A stretch of 64,000 nt of DNA from Parafrankia sp041008525 (lineage in GTDB: Bacteria > Actinomycetota > Actinomycetes > Frankiales > Frankiaceae), in contig NZ_JBFLUG010000003.1 in assembly GCF_041008525.1 (NCBI RefSeq), positions 99,631 through 163,630 of the forward strand, written 5' to 3'. This document shows positions 54,642 through 62,211 of the stretch, in pieces. The notes beneath the pieces are model-generated. The model made no database searches and was not told where the DNA came from. It was given only the letters and a program-made list of their open reading frames with translations. The stretch's first letter is position 1. Each line of letters opens with the position of its first letter. The translations under genes were made by a program, and so were the position numbers.

Positions 54642-55708
54642 ACCTGCTGGCTCTCGCCGCCGGGCTGCTCCTGCTCGCCGGGAACGCCTTCTTCGTCGGG
54701 GCCGAGTTCGCGCTGATCTCTGCACGCCGTGACCGCGTCGAACCGCTCGTCGCAAGCGGCGACAAGCGCGCGGCCGCCGTCCTGGCGCACATGGAGCACC
54801 TCTCCCCCATGCTCGCCGCCACCCAGCTCGGCATCACCGTGTGCTCGCTGGCGCTGGGCTCCGTCGCCGAGCCGGCGATGGCCCACCTGCTGGAATCGGG
54901 CCTGGACGCCGCCCACGTTCCGTCCGACGCCCAGCATGTGATCGCGTTCGCGATCGCCCTGCTCATCGTCGTCTCGCTGCACATGGTCCTCGGCGAGATG
55001 GTCCCGAAGAACCTCTCCATCGCCGGGCCGGAGCGCGCCGCGCTCTGGCTGGGCCCTCCCCTGTTCGCGTTCGCCCGCGTCACGCGCCCGTTCATCATGT
55101 TTCTGAACGCCTTCGCGAACGCGATCCTGCGGCTGCTGCGCGTCGATCCGCAGGACGAGCTGGCCTCCGCCTACACCCCGCAGGAGCTCGGGGCGCTGAT
55201 CGGGCAGTCCCGGCAGGAGGGCCTGCTGCACCCGGGCGAGCACGAGCTCCTCACACACGCCCTGCAACTGTCCGGCCGCACCGCCCGCTCGGTGATGGTG
55301 CCGCTCGCGGACACCGTGACCGTCCCGTGGACGGTCACGGCCACCGAGCTGGAGCGGAGGGTGGCCGAAACCGGGTTCTCCCGCTTCCCGGTCCGTGCCG
55401 ACGCCGAGCTGGCCGGCTTCCTGCACGCGAAGGACGTCCTGGGGATTCCGGCGGAGGCCCGGGACGAACCGCTGCCGCCTCGGCGCCTGCGGCCGATGGC
55501 GCGGATACCCGTGGACCTGAACCTCGACGAGGTCCTGCGGCTCATGCAGCGGACGAGGAGCCATCTCGGCCGCGCCGTGGACGCGACCGGCGCCACTCTC
55601 GGCGTCGTGGCGATGGAGGACGTCGTGGAGGAGTTCGTCGGCGAGGTCGAGGACGCGAGCCATCGCGATACCGACGCGGCGGACACCGCCGATGCCGCCA
55701 GCCCCTGA
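54638..55708 (+). CDS. CNNM/CorC-type membrane protein with CBS domains (second of pair)
   Basis: A 356-residue relative of the preceding protein with the same layout: a DUF21 membrane domain (LLALAAGLLLLAGNAFFVGA, FAIALLIVVSLHMVLGEMVP) and a CBS pair (RSVMVPLADTVTVPWTVTAT; GRAVDATGATLGVVAMEDVV). It lacks the C-terminal CorC/HlyC domain and repeat insertion of its partner. The ATG lies in the ATGA overlap with the upstream stop. Duplicated, coupled CNNM genes occur in many actinobacteria and probably form a heteromer; ion specificity is unknown. Confidence 0.9.
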   Translation: MNLLALAAGLLLLAGNAFFVGAEFALISARRDRVEPLVASGDKRAAAVLAHMEHLSPMLAATQLGITVCSLALGSVAEPAMAHLLESGLDAAHVPSDAQHVIAFAIALLIVVSLHMVLGEMVPKNLSIAGPERAALWLGPPLFAFARVTRPFIMFLNAFANAILRLLRVDPQDELASAYTPQELGALIGQSRQEGLLHPGEHELLTHALQLSGRTARSVMVPLADTVTVPWTVTATELERRVAETGFSRFPVRADAELAGFLHAKDVLGIPAEARDEPLPPRRLRPMARIPVDLNLDEVLRLMQRTRSHLGRAVDATGATLGVVAMEDVVEEFVGEVEDASHRDTDAADTADAASP

Positions 55709-55840
55709 CAGTGGGAACCCACCGCCGGCTCCGGCCCGTGACCGCCGTTCCGGCCGGGCCCGCGGTGCAGGCGAGCCCGGCCGATCAGACGAGCGCGACC
55801 CGGCCGGACGGTGCGGGTCGGGTACAACCGCCGTGCCTGG

Positions 55841-56275
55841 TCAGCCCGCGGCCGGCGCGGCGCTCTGGACGACCTCGAACGACCACAGGGTGGCCCCGCT
55901 TGCGGCCGGTCCGCCGTGGCCCGGCTGGCCGCCGTGACCGCCCGGGGCACCGTTGCCGGCCGGGGCACCGTTGCCGGCCGGGGCAGCTGTGGGCGCTCCG
56001 CCGGGATGGCCGTGGGCCCCAGGCGCGGCCTCGGCGCCCGCGGCCCGGTGCCCCTCGCTGAAGGCCATCGAGGACTGCCACTTCTGGAAGTCCTCCTCGC
56101 TGCGCCAACGGGTGTAGACGAGGTAGGTGTCGGTTCCTTCCAGGGGCCGCAGGAGCTCGAACCACTCGAATCCGTCGGCCTTCTCGACCATCCCGGCGCG
56201 GCCGGCGAACCGCGACTCCAACGTCTCCCGCATCGCCGGGGGAACCGTCAGGACATTGATCTTCACGACACTCAT
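55841..56275 (-). CDS. MhuD-like antibiotic-biosynthesis-monooxygenase-fold protein
   Basis: A 144-residue protein whose ordered part (MSVVKINVLTVPPAM, FEWFELLRPLEGTDTYLVYT, ATLWSFEVVQ) resembles the mycobacterial haem-degrading enzyme MhuD and its actinobacterial relatives. The active-site Asn7-equivalent (VKIN) and the late Trp (FQKW) are retained. The catalytic-histidine region reads FSEGHR, one residue displaced from the MhuD spacing. A ~45-residue Gly/His/Pro/Ala insertion follows, ahead of the last strand. No haem uptake genes are nearby, so haem degradation is a hypothesis. ATG 56275 matches the family start. Confidence 0.7.
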   Translation of the reverse strand: MSVVKINVLTVPPAMRETLESRFAGRAGMVEKADGFEWFELLRPLEGTDTYLVYTRWRSEEDFQKWQSSMAFSEGHRAAGAEAAPGAHGHPGGAPTAAPAGNGAPAGNGAPGGHGGQPGHGGPAASGATLWSFEVVQSAAPAAG

Positions 56276-56456
56276 GTCCGCCACGGTAGTGCGCGGCGGG
56301 ACGCTGCGGCGGGGCCGGCCCCACGACCGTCCCATGCCTGTCGGGGCTGGCGACCGAGCCGGCGCCAGCAGCGGCACGTGCGGGAGACCGGCGTCCGGGC
56401 CGGTGCCCGGGAGGCCCCGCCACCACCGCCGGCAGTGGTCACTACAGTCGGCGGAC

Positions 56457-57230
56457 GTGTCCCGTCTCCCCCGTCTCGCCGTGCTCATCGAGGCCGGCGC
56501 TGTTTCCCAGGACCCCTCTCCCCGGAGCCCGTCCCGCGCGAGTGCGGACCCGCAGGCACGCGGTTACGCCGGGGCGACCGCGCTCGTCTCCCTCGTCGAC
56601 AGCGGGCTGGACGCGATCGCCGTGGTCGCGGGTGGCGCCGGCCTGGCAGCCCGCGCGGCAGCCCGGGAGCTTGGTGAGTTCGGCCTCGTCGACCGGCTCA
56701 CTGTGCTGCCCGAGCCGCTCGTGCTGCGCGCCGGGCCTGGCGGACGCCGCCCCTTCACCGTGCTGGGCGGTGCGCCGCAGCACGGGCCGGAGCAGCTGCC
56801 CGATCAGGACGCGGTCGTGCTGGTCGGCCCGCCGGCCGGCATCGGACCGGTGCGCTGGGACACCCCTGGGCCGCCACCGCCGCCCGAGCTCGTCCGCGGA
56901 GCCGATGGCTTCTTCGGCGGTGTCTTCCACCCTGAGCTGGAAGGCGTGTTCCGGGTCTCATCCGATCCGGAGCTGGCCGGGCCGCAGGGGCGGTGGATCG
57001 GCGAGTACGTGCGGGGGCGGTACCTGCTCCCGTCCCGTTCGGTGATGGTGTGCGGCGCCGGACGGGTCGCGGGCCTTCCTGGGCGAGGTGGGCTGGTCTC
57101 GAGGCCGGACGGGCAGGCTGCCGCTGCCAGCCGGCGCTACCTGAAGGCGCTCGCGAAGGAGATACGCCGAGGCCACGCCCGCGCGTCCCGCGCCGGTTAC
57201 CCGCTGCCCGTACCCGCCTGCCAGGCCTGA
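56457..57230 (+). CDS. Uncharacterised protein, NYN-like N-terminus
   Basis: A 257-residue protein that I do not recognise. LPRLAVLIEAGAVSQD at the N-terminus recalls the first strand of NYN/PIN-type nucleases (where the family has an Asp), but later acidic residues cannot be matched, so a nuclease call is not justified. The middle is Ala/Gly-rich (AVVAGGAGLAARAAARELGE), and the C-terminus has a basic helix (SRRYLKALAKEIRRGHARAS). GTG 56457 is chosen because the protein then starts just before the first strand; a longer frame to 56127 is open. Its 3' end overlaps the convergent neighbour by 34 bases. Confidence 0.5.
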   Translation: MSRLPRLAVLIEAGAVSQDPSPRSPSRASADPQARGYAGATALVSLVDSGLDAIAVVAGGAGLAARAAARELGEFGLVDRLTVLPEPLVLRAGPGGRRPFTVLGGAPQHGPEQLPDQDAVVLVGPPAGIGPVRWDTPGPPPPPELVRGADGFFGGVFHPELEGVFRVSSDPELAGPQGRWIGEYVRGRYLLPSRSVMVCGAGRVAGLPGRGGLVSRPDGQAAAASRRYLKALAKEIRRGHARASRAGYPLPVPACQA

Positions 57231-57922
57231 CTCGGCCCGGCAACCGCCGGGGACCCGGAGCCTCCGAACTCGGTGTCACCGGATTCGGAGTCACCGGATT
57301 CGGAGTCACCGGATTCGGAGTCACCCGCGCCGGGGGCTGCACGGGCGGCCGAGGCCGGCCCGGCGGCCGCGGCAGCCTCGGCGGCGGCGGTGACATACAC
57401 CGGCGGCGGCTCGGGCTCGGGCTGGCGGCGCCAGACCGAAAGCTGACACAGGCCAGGCTCGACGGTCCAGGTGCGGCCGTCGAGGTGGTCCTCGATGCGG
57501 AGGGGAAGCCGCGCCCCGGGTTCCGCAGCCCGGCGGTGCCCCCAGGCGTGGGCCGCGTCCCAGCTTTCGAAGACACCCACGAACTGGTCGTCCCCGTCGA
57601 ACACCTGGTAGCGGCAGGCCTCGGCGACCGAGCGGTCGATCTCGGCACCGCCCCGGCCGCCGCCCACCGCCCCGGTGGTTCCCCCCGTCTCAGCCAGTCG
57701 GGCCGCACCGGCTGCGCCAGCCGGCCCGACCCGGCCCACCGACCCGGCGGCCCAACCCACCGGCCCGGCGGCGCCCGCGGTGTGCACTGGACCCGCGGCT
57801 CGCGGGACACCGACCGAACGCGCCCCGAGGGCCCCGTCAGGACCCGCGAACACCGATCCGACGAACCCGCTGGACCTCGATCCGGTCGCACCCACCGCGT
57901 GGGCGCCTACCCAGCCCTCCAT
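57197..57922 (-). CDS. Uncharacterised protein with GDSES repeats
   Basis: A ~241-residue protein of low complexity at both ends. A conserved-looking core (CRYQVFDGDDQFVGVFESWD, HAWGHRRAAEPG, DGRTWTVEPGLCQLSVWRRQ) may be a small beta-rich domain. The N-terminal ~80 residues are Ala/Gly/Pro-rich, and the C-terminus has three GDSES pentapeptides encoded by perfect 15-bp repeats. No family is recognised. The start is uncertain: ATG 57922 is chosen, while the frame is open to GTG 58000 inside a palindrome. It overlaps the convergent gene at its 3' end. Confidence 0.45.
   Translation of the reverse strand: MEGWVGAHAVGATGSRSSGFVGSVFAGPDGALGARSVGVPRAAGPVHTAGAAGPVGWAAGSVGRVGPAGAAGAARLAETGGTTGAVGGGRGGAEIDRSVAEACRYQVFDGDDQFVGVFESWDAAHAWGHRRAAEPGARLPLRIEDHLDGRTWTVEPGLCQLSVWRRQPEPEPPPVYVTAAAEAAAAAGPASAARAAPGAGDSESGDSESGDSESGDTEFGGSGSPAVAGPSQAWQAGTGSG
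57276..57320. repeat. Three perfect 15-bp tandem repeats
   Basis: TCACCGGATTCGGAG is repeated three times without mismatch, with partial copies on both sides. On the minus strand it encodes Gly-Asp-Ser-Glu-Ser near the C-terminus of the uncharacterised protein. Confidence 0.95.
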
Positions 57923-57995
57923 CACGATCACCCCGTCCACCAGCGACGACGCCCCGTGAGGGCGGGCCGACCTGGCCACCAAAAGCAAGATACCG

Positions 57996-58359
57996 GACAC
58001 TCAGTGTCAGTCTGGCCATGCGATCGGCGCACATGCATTCACCATGATTGTGCATCCATTGTTTCAAGGCGCCGGCAACTTATGCTGAGATCATGACCCT
58101 CAGGCTACATTGGCACGCAAACCGTTATATTCAGCAAACTATTTAAATGGACACAAACTCGTGGTAACCCCGCGGCGGCGGAGATCGCTCCCTGTTTGGT
58201 GTACTCAGCTCCGTACGCCGCGCGTCCCGCGGGTATGCCCCGGCGCTGCCGAAAACACCGCGACACGGGGTGTACAGGCCAGGTGTATGCCCCGGCCGGG
58301 CAACAGCCGGGCAGGGATGACGCGCAGAGCGCCCACGAAAACAGCCACAGAGAGGCACC
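57996..58359. promoter_or_regulatory. AT-rich intergenic control region upstream of the XRE/DUF5753 gene
   Basis: About 360 bases without a gene and with the lowest GC in the window around 58010-58160. It contains the perfect 13-bp palindrome GACACTCAGTGTC (57996-58008), paired TGCAT motifs near 58033 and 58049, and the AT run CTATTTAAATGG (about 58138-58149). Compositional contrast suggests a promoter/operator cluster or acquired DNA. No particular promoter can be fixed. Confidence 0.5.
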
Positions 58360-59259
58360 ATGTCCGAGCTCACCATCGGGGGAAGTCCCACAGTGCGCCG
58401 CCGGCGGCTCGGCGCCGAGCTCCGCCGGCTACGCGAGCAGGCCGGCCTGTCCGCGGACGACGCCGCACGCCACCTGGAATGCTCGCCGTCGAAGATCAGC
58501 CGGGTCGAGACCGGGCGGACCCCGGCACGCATCCGCGACGTTCGCGACCTGCTCGAGCTCTACGGGCTCCACGACACTCCCGAACGGGAGACCCTGCTGG
58601 ACCTGGTGCGCCAGTCGAAGGAGCAGGGCTGGTGGCAGTCGTTCGGGGATGCCGTTCCGGAGTGGCTGGAGACTCTGATCGGTCTGGAGGGCGACGCCGA
58701 CACCATCCTCACCTACGAGTCCGTGCTGGTCCCCGGGCTGCTGCAGACCGAGGAGTACGCCCGCGCCCTCGCACTGGACTTCGACCGGGACGGCTCACCG
58801 ACCGACGCCGAGCGCACGGTGGCGCTCAAGCGGGAGCGGCAGAAGCGGAGCGGCCGGAGCGGCCGGCCGCTGGTCCACGCGCTCCTCGACGAGGCGGTCC
58901 TGCGCCGGCCGGTGGGCGGGCCGGACGTCCTGCGCGGGCAGCTGGAGCACCTGCTCGCGGAGGCGGCCCGCGGGCGCGTCATCATCCAGGTGATCCCGTT
59001 CCAGGCCGGCGGCTACCCGGCTCAGGGCTTTCCGTTCACTCTTTTCGAGTTCCCCGACACGCGGGACCAGCCTGTGGTCTATCTGGAAGCTCTCTCCGGC
59101 GCGGTCTACCTGGAAAAGGCACACGAGGTGCGCCGCTATAAGGTCGCGTTCGAGAAACTGCGGGCCTGCTCTCTCGGTCCTGACGAGGCAGGTGCCATGA
59201 TCATGCGCATAGTCGAGAAGGTGAAACAGGGTGAAGGCATACACGGCCAGCGGCGGTAA
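58360..59259 (+). CDS. XRE family regulator with DUF5753 domain
   Basis: A 299-residue protein with an N-terminal XRE helix-turn-helix (about residues 17-72: LGAELRRLREQAGLSADDAA, LECSPSKISRVETGR) and a C-terminal DUF5753 domain (about 105-285, starting with ILTYESVLVPGLLQTEEYAR). Such proteins are typically paired with a small DUF397 protein, and some pairs behave as toxin-antitoxin-like or developmental regulatory modules in streptomycetes. The ATG has GAGAGG upstream. The DUF397 gene downstream overlaps it by 29 bases, and a second DUF397 gene lies convergent beyond. The preceding AT-rich region probably carries its operator. Confidence 0.92.
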   Translation: MSELTIGGSPTVRRRRLGAELRRLREQAGLSADDAARHLECSPSKISRVETGRTPARIRDVRDLLELYGLHDTPERETLLDLVRQSKEQGWWQSFGDAVPEWLETLIGLEGDADTILTYESVLVPGLLQTEEYARALALDFDRDGSPTDAERTVALKRERQKRSGRSGRPLVHALLDEAVLRRPVGGPDVLRGQLEHLLAEAARGRVIIQVIPFQAGGYPAQGFPFTLFEFPDTRDQPVVYLEALSGAVYLEKAHEVRRYKVAFEKLRACSLGPDEAGAMIMRIVEKVKQGEGIHGQRR

Positions 59260-59452
59260 GGGTGGCTTCGAGTCTCTCCACTGGAGGACGAGCAGCCACA
59301 GCCAGCCGCGCGGGAACTGTGTCGAATGGGCACCCGGAACGGGTTCCGCCTACGTTCGCGACTCCAAGGACCGCGCCGGAGGCACTCTTGAGTTCTCCGG
59401 GCGGTCGTGGTCGTCGTTCGTCAGCGCCGTCCGCGCCGGCGACCTGGCCTGA
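59231..59452 (+). CDS. DUF397 domain protein (first copy)
   Basis: A 73-residue DUF397 protein: LHWRTSSHSQPRGNCVEWAP, then AYVRDSKDRAGGTLEFSG and SWSSFVSAVRAGDL, the complete family pattern. The GTG lies inside the end of the XRE/DUF5753 gene, 29 bases before its stop, so translation is coupled. It presumably binds the XRE protein. Confidence 0.9.
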   Translation: MKAYTASGGKGGFESLHWRTSSHSQPRGNCVEWAPGTGSAYVRDSKDRAGGTLEFSGRSWSSFVSAVRAGDLA

Positions 59453-59644
59453 CGGAACCAGCCGGGGCTGATCAGCCCGCCGTCCGGCTCGTCGCGGTGC
59501 CTCCCGAGGGCCGCGATCGGCCGGCGGCGGGGCGCTGCTGGGCGGCGCAGGCGGCAGCCACCTGCGCCGGCGTCGGCACAGGTCACGATGCCGACGACAT
59601 CTCTGACGCCTCCGAGGCGCCCAACGCGCCGGAACCTGCTGCCG

Positions 59645-59905
59645 TCAGATCGTCAGGTCGAACTCGCCGTCGGCGAGTCCGGCGATGAAGTCGTCCCACT
59701 CCGCGTCGGTGAACAGCAGGACAGGGCCGACCGGCCGGTCGGAGTCCCGCATCGCCATGCCGCCAGGGATCCGCGCCACCTCCACGCGGTTGGGCTCATC
59801 GCCCTCCGGACGGGCCGAACGCCATGAGGCGGTGGCGAGGTCGCGATGGGAGAGATCGAACTTGCGCGGCACCGGAACAGCCCCTGACCTGTCTGAAACG
59901 GACAT
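59645..59905 (-). CDS. DUF397 domain protein (second copy, opposite strand)
   Basis: An 86-residue DUF397 protein: LATASWRSARPEGDEPNRVE, VARIPGGMAMRDSDRPVGPV, LLFTDAEWDDFIAGLADGEF. It carries the diagnostic RDS and final W/F pattern and ends acidic (FDLTI). It faces the first DUF397 gene across ~190 bases. No second XRE gene accompanies it, so it may be an additional partner for the same regulator. ATG 59905 was chosen; no strong ribosome binding site is seen, and the frame is open to 59953. Confidence 0.82.
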   Translation of the reverse strand: MSVSDRSGAVPVPRKFDLSHRDLATASWRSARPEGDEPNRVEVARIPGGMAMRDSDRPVGPVLLFTDAEWDDFIAGLADGEFDLTI

Positions 59906-60042
59906 CTGGACCCGGCCGCCGGGCGGCGAGCGACACGCCCCGGACCGCGTCACCCCTGCGGGTAAGGGTAGAAGGCGCGGCGCCTGAAACCGGGTAGGAG
60001 CATCGGCGCGTCACTCGCCCGGCATCAACCTGCCACCCGCGG

Positions 60043-60873
60043 TCACTCGCCCAGCCCGGCCCAGGGCTCGCGGTCAGGCGTGACCTCCCGCCCCTGCGGG
60101 CAGTGCCGCCGGAAGTCGCACCAGGAACAGAGCGTGCCGGGCCGGGGCGGGAAGGCCGCGTCGCGGTCGGCCCCGGCCCGCAGCCGCTCGGTCGCCTCGG
60201 TGACGTCCCGCGCCACGGACTCGGCGCGCCGCACATGACGGGCCAGCGACTCCTCGGTGTGCTCGGCGGCGGCGACCGACCCGGTCGGCAGATGGTGCAG
60301 CTCCACCCGGCGGCACGGGGTCCGCAGCATCCGCCCGGCGGCGAGCGCGTACAGGGCCAGCGCGGACGAGCCGCGGGCGTCGGCGTCGTCGAGGGGGCGC
60401 CGGCCCGTCTTGTAGTCGACCACAACGAGCTCACCGCCGCGCTCGTCGAGGCGGTCGACGCGGCCGTGGAAGGCCAGCTGCTCTGTCCGGGTCGCCACCT
60501 GGCGCTCGACCGCGCGCGGCTCGGCCGCCGGGTCAAGACCGGCGGTGTACCCCTCCACCATCGCGGCGGCGCGCTCCCGCCAGGCCGCGGACTGTGCACT
60601 GTCGCGGAAGCCGTCCTCGACCCAGGCCGTCCGCAGCAGGGAGCCGGCGCGCTCCGGGGTGCGGGCCGGCAGTGGCACCTCCCACCAGCGGTGCAGCGTG
60701 TTGTGCACGCTGATACCCAGGGATGTGTGCGCCCACGGCGGGCCCTTGGGCGGGGCCGGCCGATCCAGGTAGATCATCCGGTACTTCCGCGGGCAGTCCT
60801 CGAACGCCGCCAGGCGGGACGGGGTGCAGGAGAACAGCCGACGGGGCATCCCGGCCAGCTCCATCTGGTCCAT
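60043..60873 (-). CDS. RecB-family PD-(D/E)XK nuclease with iron-sulfur-type cysteines
   Basis: A 276-residue stand-alone RecB/Cas4-like nuclease. SPSRLAAFEDCPRKY-like sequence at the N-terminus (first cysteine), GISVHNTLHRWW (His), GRVDRLDE (Asp), VVVDYKTGR (Asp-x-Lys) and the C-terminal CSWCDFRRHCP supply the full catalytic core plus the four cysteines that bind an iron-sulfur cluster in AddB/Cas4. No Cas genes or CRISPR array are near, so a repair or recombination role is more likely. It is one of several end-processing proteins in this window. The ATG lacks a clear ribosome binding site. Confidence 0.88.
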   Translation of the reverse strand: MDQMELAGMPRRLFSCTPSRLAAFEDCPRKYRMIYLDRPAPPKGPPWAHTSLGISVHNTLHRWWEVPLPARTPERAGSLLRTAWVEDGFRDSAQSAAWRERAAAMVEGYTAGLDPAAEPRAVERQVATRTEQLAFHGRVDRLDERGGELVVVDYKTGRRPLDDADARGSSALALYALAAGRMLRTPCRRVELHHLPTGSVAAAEHTEESLARHVRRAESVARDVTEATERLRAGADRDAAFPPRPGTLCSWCDFRRHCPQGREVTPDREPWAGLGE

Positions 60874-61205
60874 CAGCCGATCATCTCACCGCCGTGACTC
60901 GCGCCAGGTCTCACATACGTACCTTCTGGACGGCGCGAACCCCGCCTGGCATGCTCGGTCCATGCGGTTCGTTGGGTCTCAGGCGCGCGCGATGGCGCTG
61001 CCGACCGGGACCGCACCACGGGCCGGGCGCGGGCGGCCGGTGGCCGGCCGGGTCGACCCTCGTCCACCGCAAGCGTTTTATGGGGGCCGGGTACGGTCCC
61101 CGCACTGCCGCTGATCCCACGCGGCTCCGCGCCAGACCGCAGCCCGGCAACCCCCGGGCCCTTCGTGGCGCGGGTAACGCCGAGCCCTACCGAAGGGCCC
61201 CCACC
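60874..61205. other. Intergenic region upstream of chorismate mutase
   Basis: A 332-bp divergent interval between the RecB-like nuclease and chorismate mutase. The last ~50 bases carry a long-range inverted repeat (61156-61200). Short frames here have no support. No recognisable riboswitch class was found. Confidence 0.5.
61156..61200 (+). promoter_or_regulatory. Hairpin in the chorismate mutase leader
   Basis: GGGCCCTTCG (61156-61165) pairs perfectly with CGAAGGGCCC (61191-61200) around a 25-base loop that contains GGCGCGGGTAACGCC, itself able to form a small stem. The structure ends 5 bases before the GTG start, so it would occlude the ribosome binding site. It could regulate translation. 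Confidence 0.5.
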
Positions 61206-61547
61206 GTGACGAACGTCGTCGACGCCTCCAGCTCCGCCGCCGCGGCCGGCAATGCCGCGTCCGCCGAGCCCGAGACGGCCGCCGCGCCCGCCGCCGTGCC
61301 GACCATCTCCTCCATCGACGAGGGTCGCCACCTCATCGATGACATCGACGCCAGGCTGCGCGCGCTGGTGAGCACCCGCCAGGAGCTGTCCCGCCAGGTG
61401 CAGGCCCTGCGGGCCGAGGCCGGTGGGCCGCGGGTACAGCACGGGCGGGAGAACGCGATCATCTCCTCCTGGGCGGACGAGCTCGGCCCCCGGGGAGCCG
61501 AGATCGCGCTCGCCGTGCTGACCCTCTGCCGCGGCAACCTCCCGTAG
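61206..61547 (+). CDS. Chorismate mutase (AroQ type)
   Basis: A 113-residue monofunctional AroQ-class chorismate mutase. ISSIDEGRHLIDDIDARLRA starts the first long helix, with the catalytic Arg in DARLRALVSTRQELSRQVQA and the last helix AIISSWADELGPRGAEIALA. The enzyme converts chorismate to prephenate for phenylalanine and tyrosine. The first ~30 residues are Ala-rich. GTG 61206 follows a hairpin that covers the ribosome binding site region. It has no signal peptide, so it is the intracellular form. Confidence 0.85.
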   Translation: MTNVVDASSSAAAAGNAASAEPETAAAPAAVPTISSIDEGRHLIDDIDARLRALVSTRQELSRQVQALRAEAGGPRVQHGRENAIISSWADELGPRGAEIALAVLTLCRGNLP

Positions 61548-61584
61548 GCCCCTCGGCCTCCCGCCGGCTCGCCGCCCGACCTGG

Positions 61585-62211
61585 TCAGTCCGGTCTGCGG
61601 GACCTGCCGGACCTGGCTGGGCCACTGACACCGCCGCGCGGGGCCGCCGTCTCCTCCGGGCGCTGGCGGCGTTCCCGCCGGTCCCTGCGCGTCCGCTCCC
61701 CGCGAGCCCCGGCACCCCCGTCGGAGTTCGCGCTGTCAAGGTCGGCGAGCAGGGCCTTCAGCTCGGAGCGCAGGAAGTCCCGGCTGGCCAGCTCGCCGAT
61801 GGAGACCCGCATCGCGGCCAGTTCCCGCGCCAGGTACCCGGTGTCGTCCTGGAGGCGCACCGAGGTCTCCCTGTCCTGCGCGAGGTTCGCGCGGTCCCGG
61901 TCATCCTGCCGGTTCTGCGCCAGCAGGATGAGCGGCGCCGCGTAGGCCGCCTGCAGTGACAGGGCGAGGGTCAGGAAGATGAACGGGTAGTTGTCGAAGC
62001 GCGCCGGCGGCGGCGCGACGATGTTGTAGACGACCCACACCACGACCACGACGGTCTGCGCGGCGATGAAGCGGGCGGTGCCGAGGAACCGCGCGATCCG
62101 CTCGGCGGCACGCCCGAACGTCTCCGGCTCGTAGCTGGGCCGCAGATGGGCCCGGCGCGTCGGGCGCGGCTGGTCGAGACGCTCGCCGCGCCTGCGCAGC
62201 AGTCTGGTCAC
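61585..62211 (-). CDS. DUF1003 family membrane protein
   Basis: A 208-residue protein with two membrane helices (FIAAQTVVVVVWVVYNIVAP and FIFLTLALSLQAAYAAPLIL) joined by the short NYP-containing loop typical of DUF1003, followed by a cytoplasmic helical region (QNRQDDRDRANLAQDRETSV) and a basic, disordered tail. Function is unknown. The GTG overlaps the stop of the upstream MgtE-N/CBS gene by 4 bases (GTGA), so they are translationally coupled and probably work together on the membrane. Confidence 0.9.
   Translation of the reverse strand: MTRLLRRRGERLDQPRPTRRAHLRPSYEPETFGRAAERIARFLGTARFIAAQTVVVVVWVVYNIVAPPPARFDNYPFIFLTLALSLQAAYAAPLILLAQNRQDDRDRANLAQDRETSVRLQDDTGYLARELAAMRVSIGELASRDFLRSELKALLADLDSANSDGGAGARGERTRRDRRERRQRPEETAAPRGGVSGPARSGRSRRPD

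Noticed and set aside
56457..57230. NYN-domain nuclease
   Set aside because: Only the first strand resembles NYN; the required acidic residues are not found.
60043..60873. Cas4 of a CRISPR system
   Set aside because: No repeats, spacers or other cas genes in the window; the motif set is shared with AddB/RecB-type nucleases.
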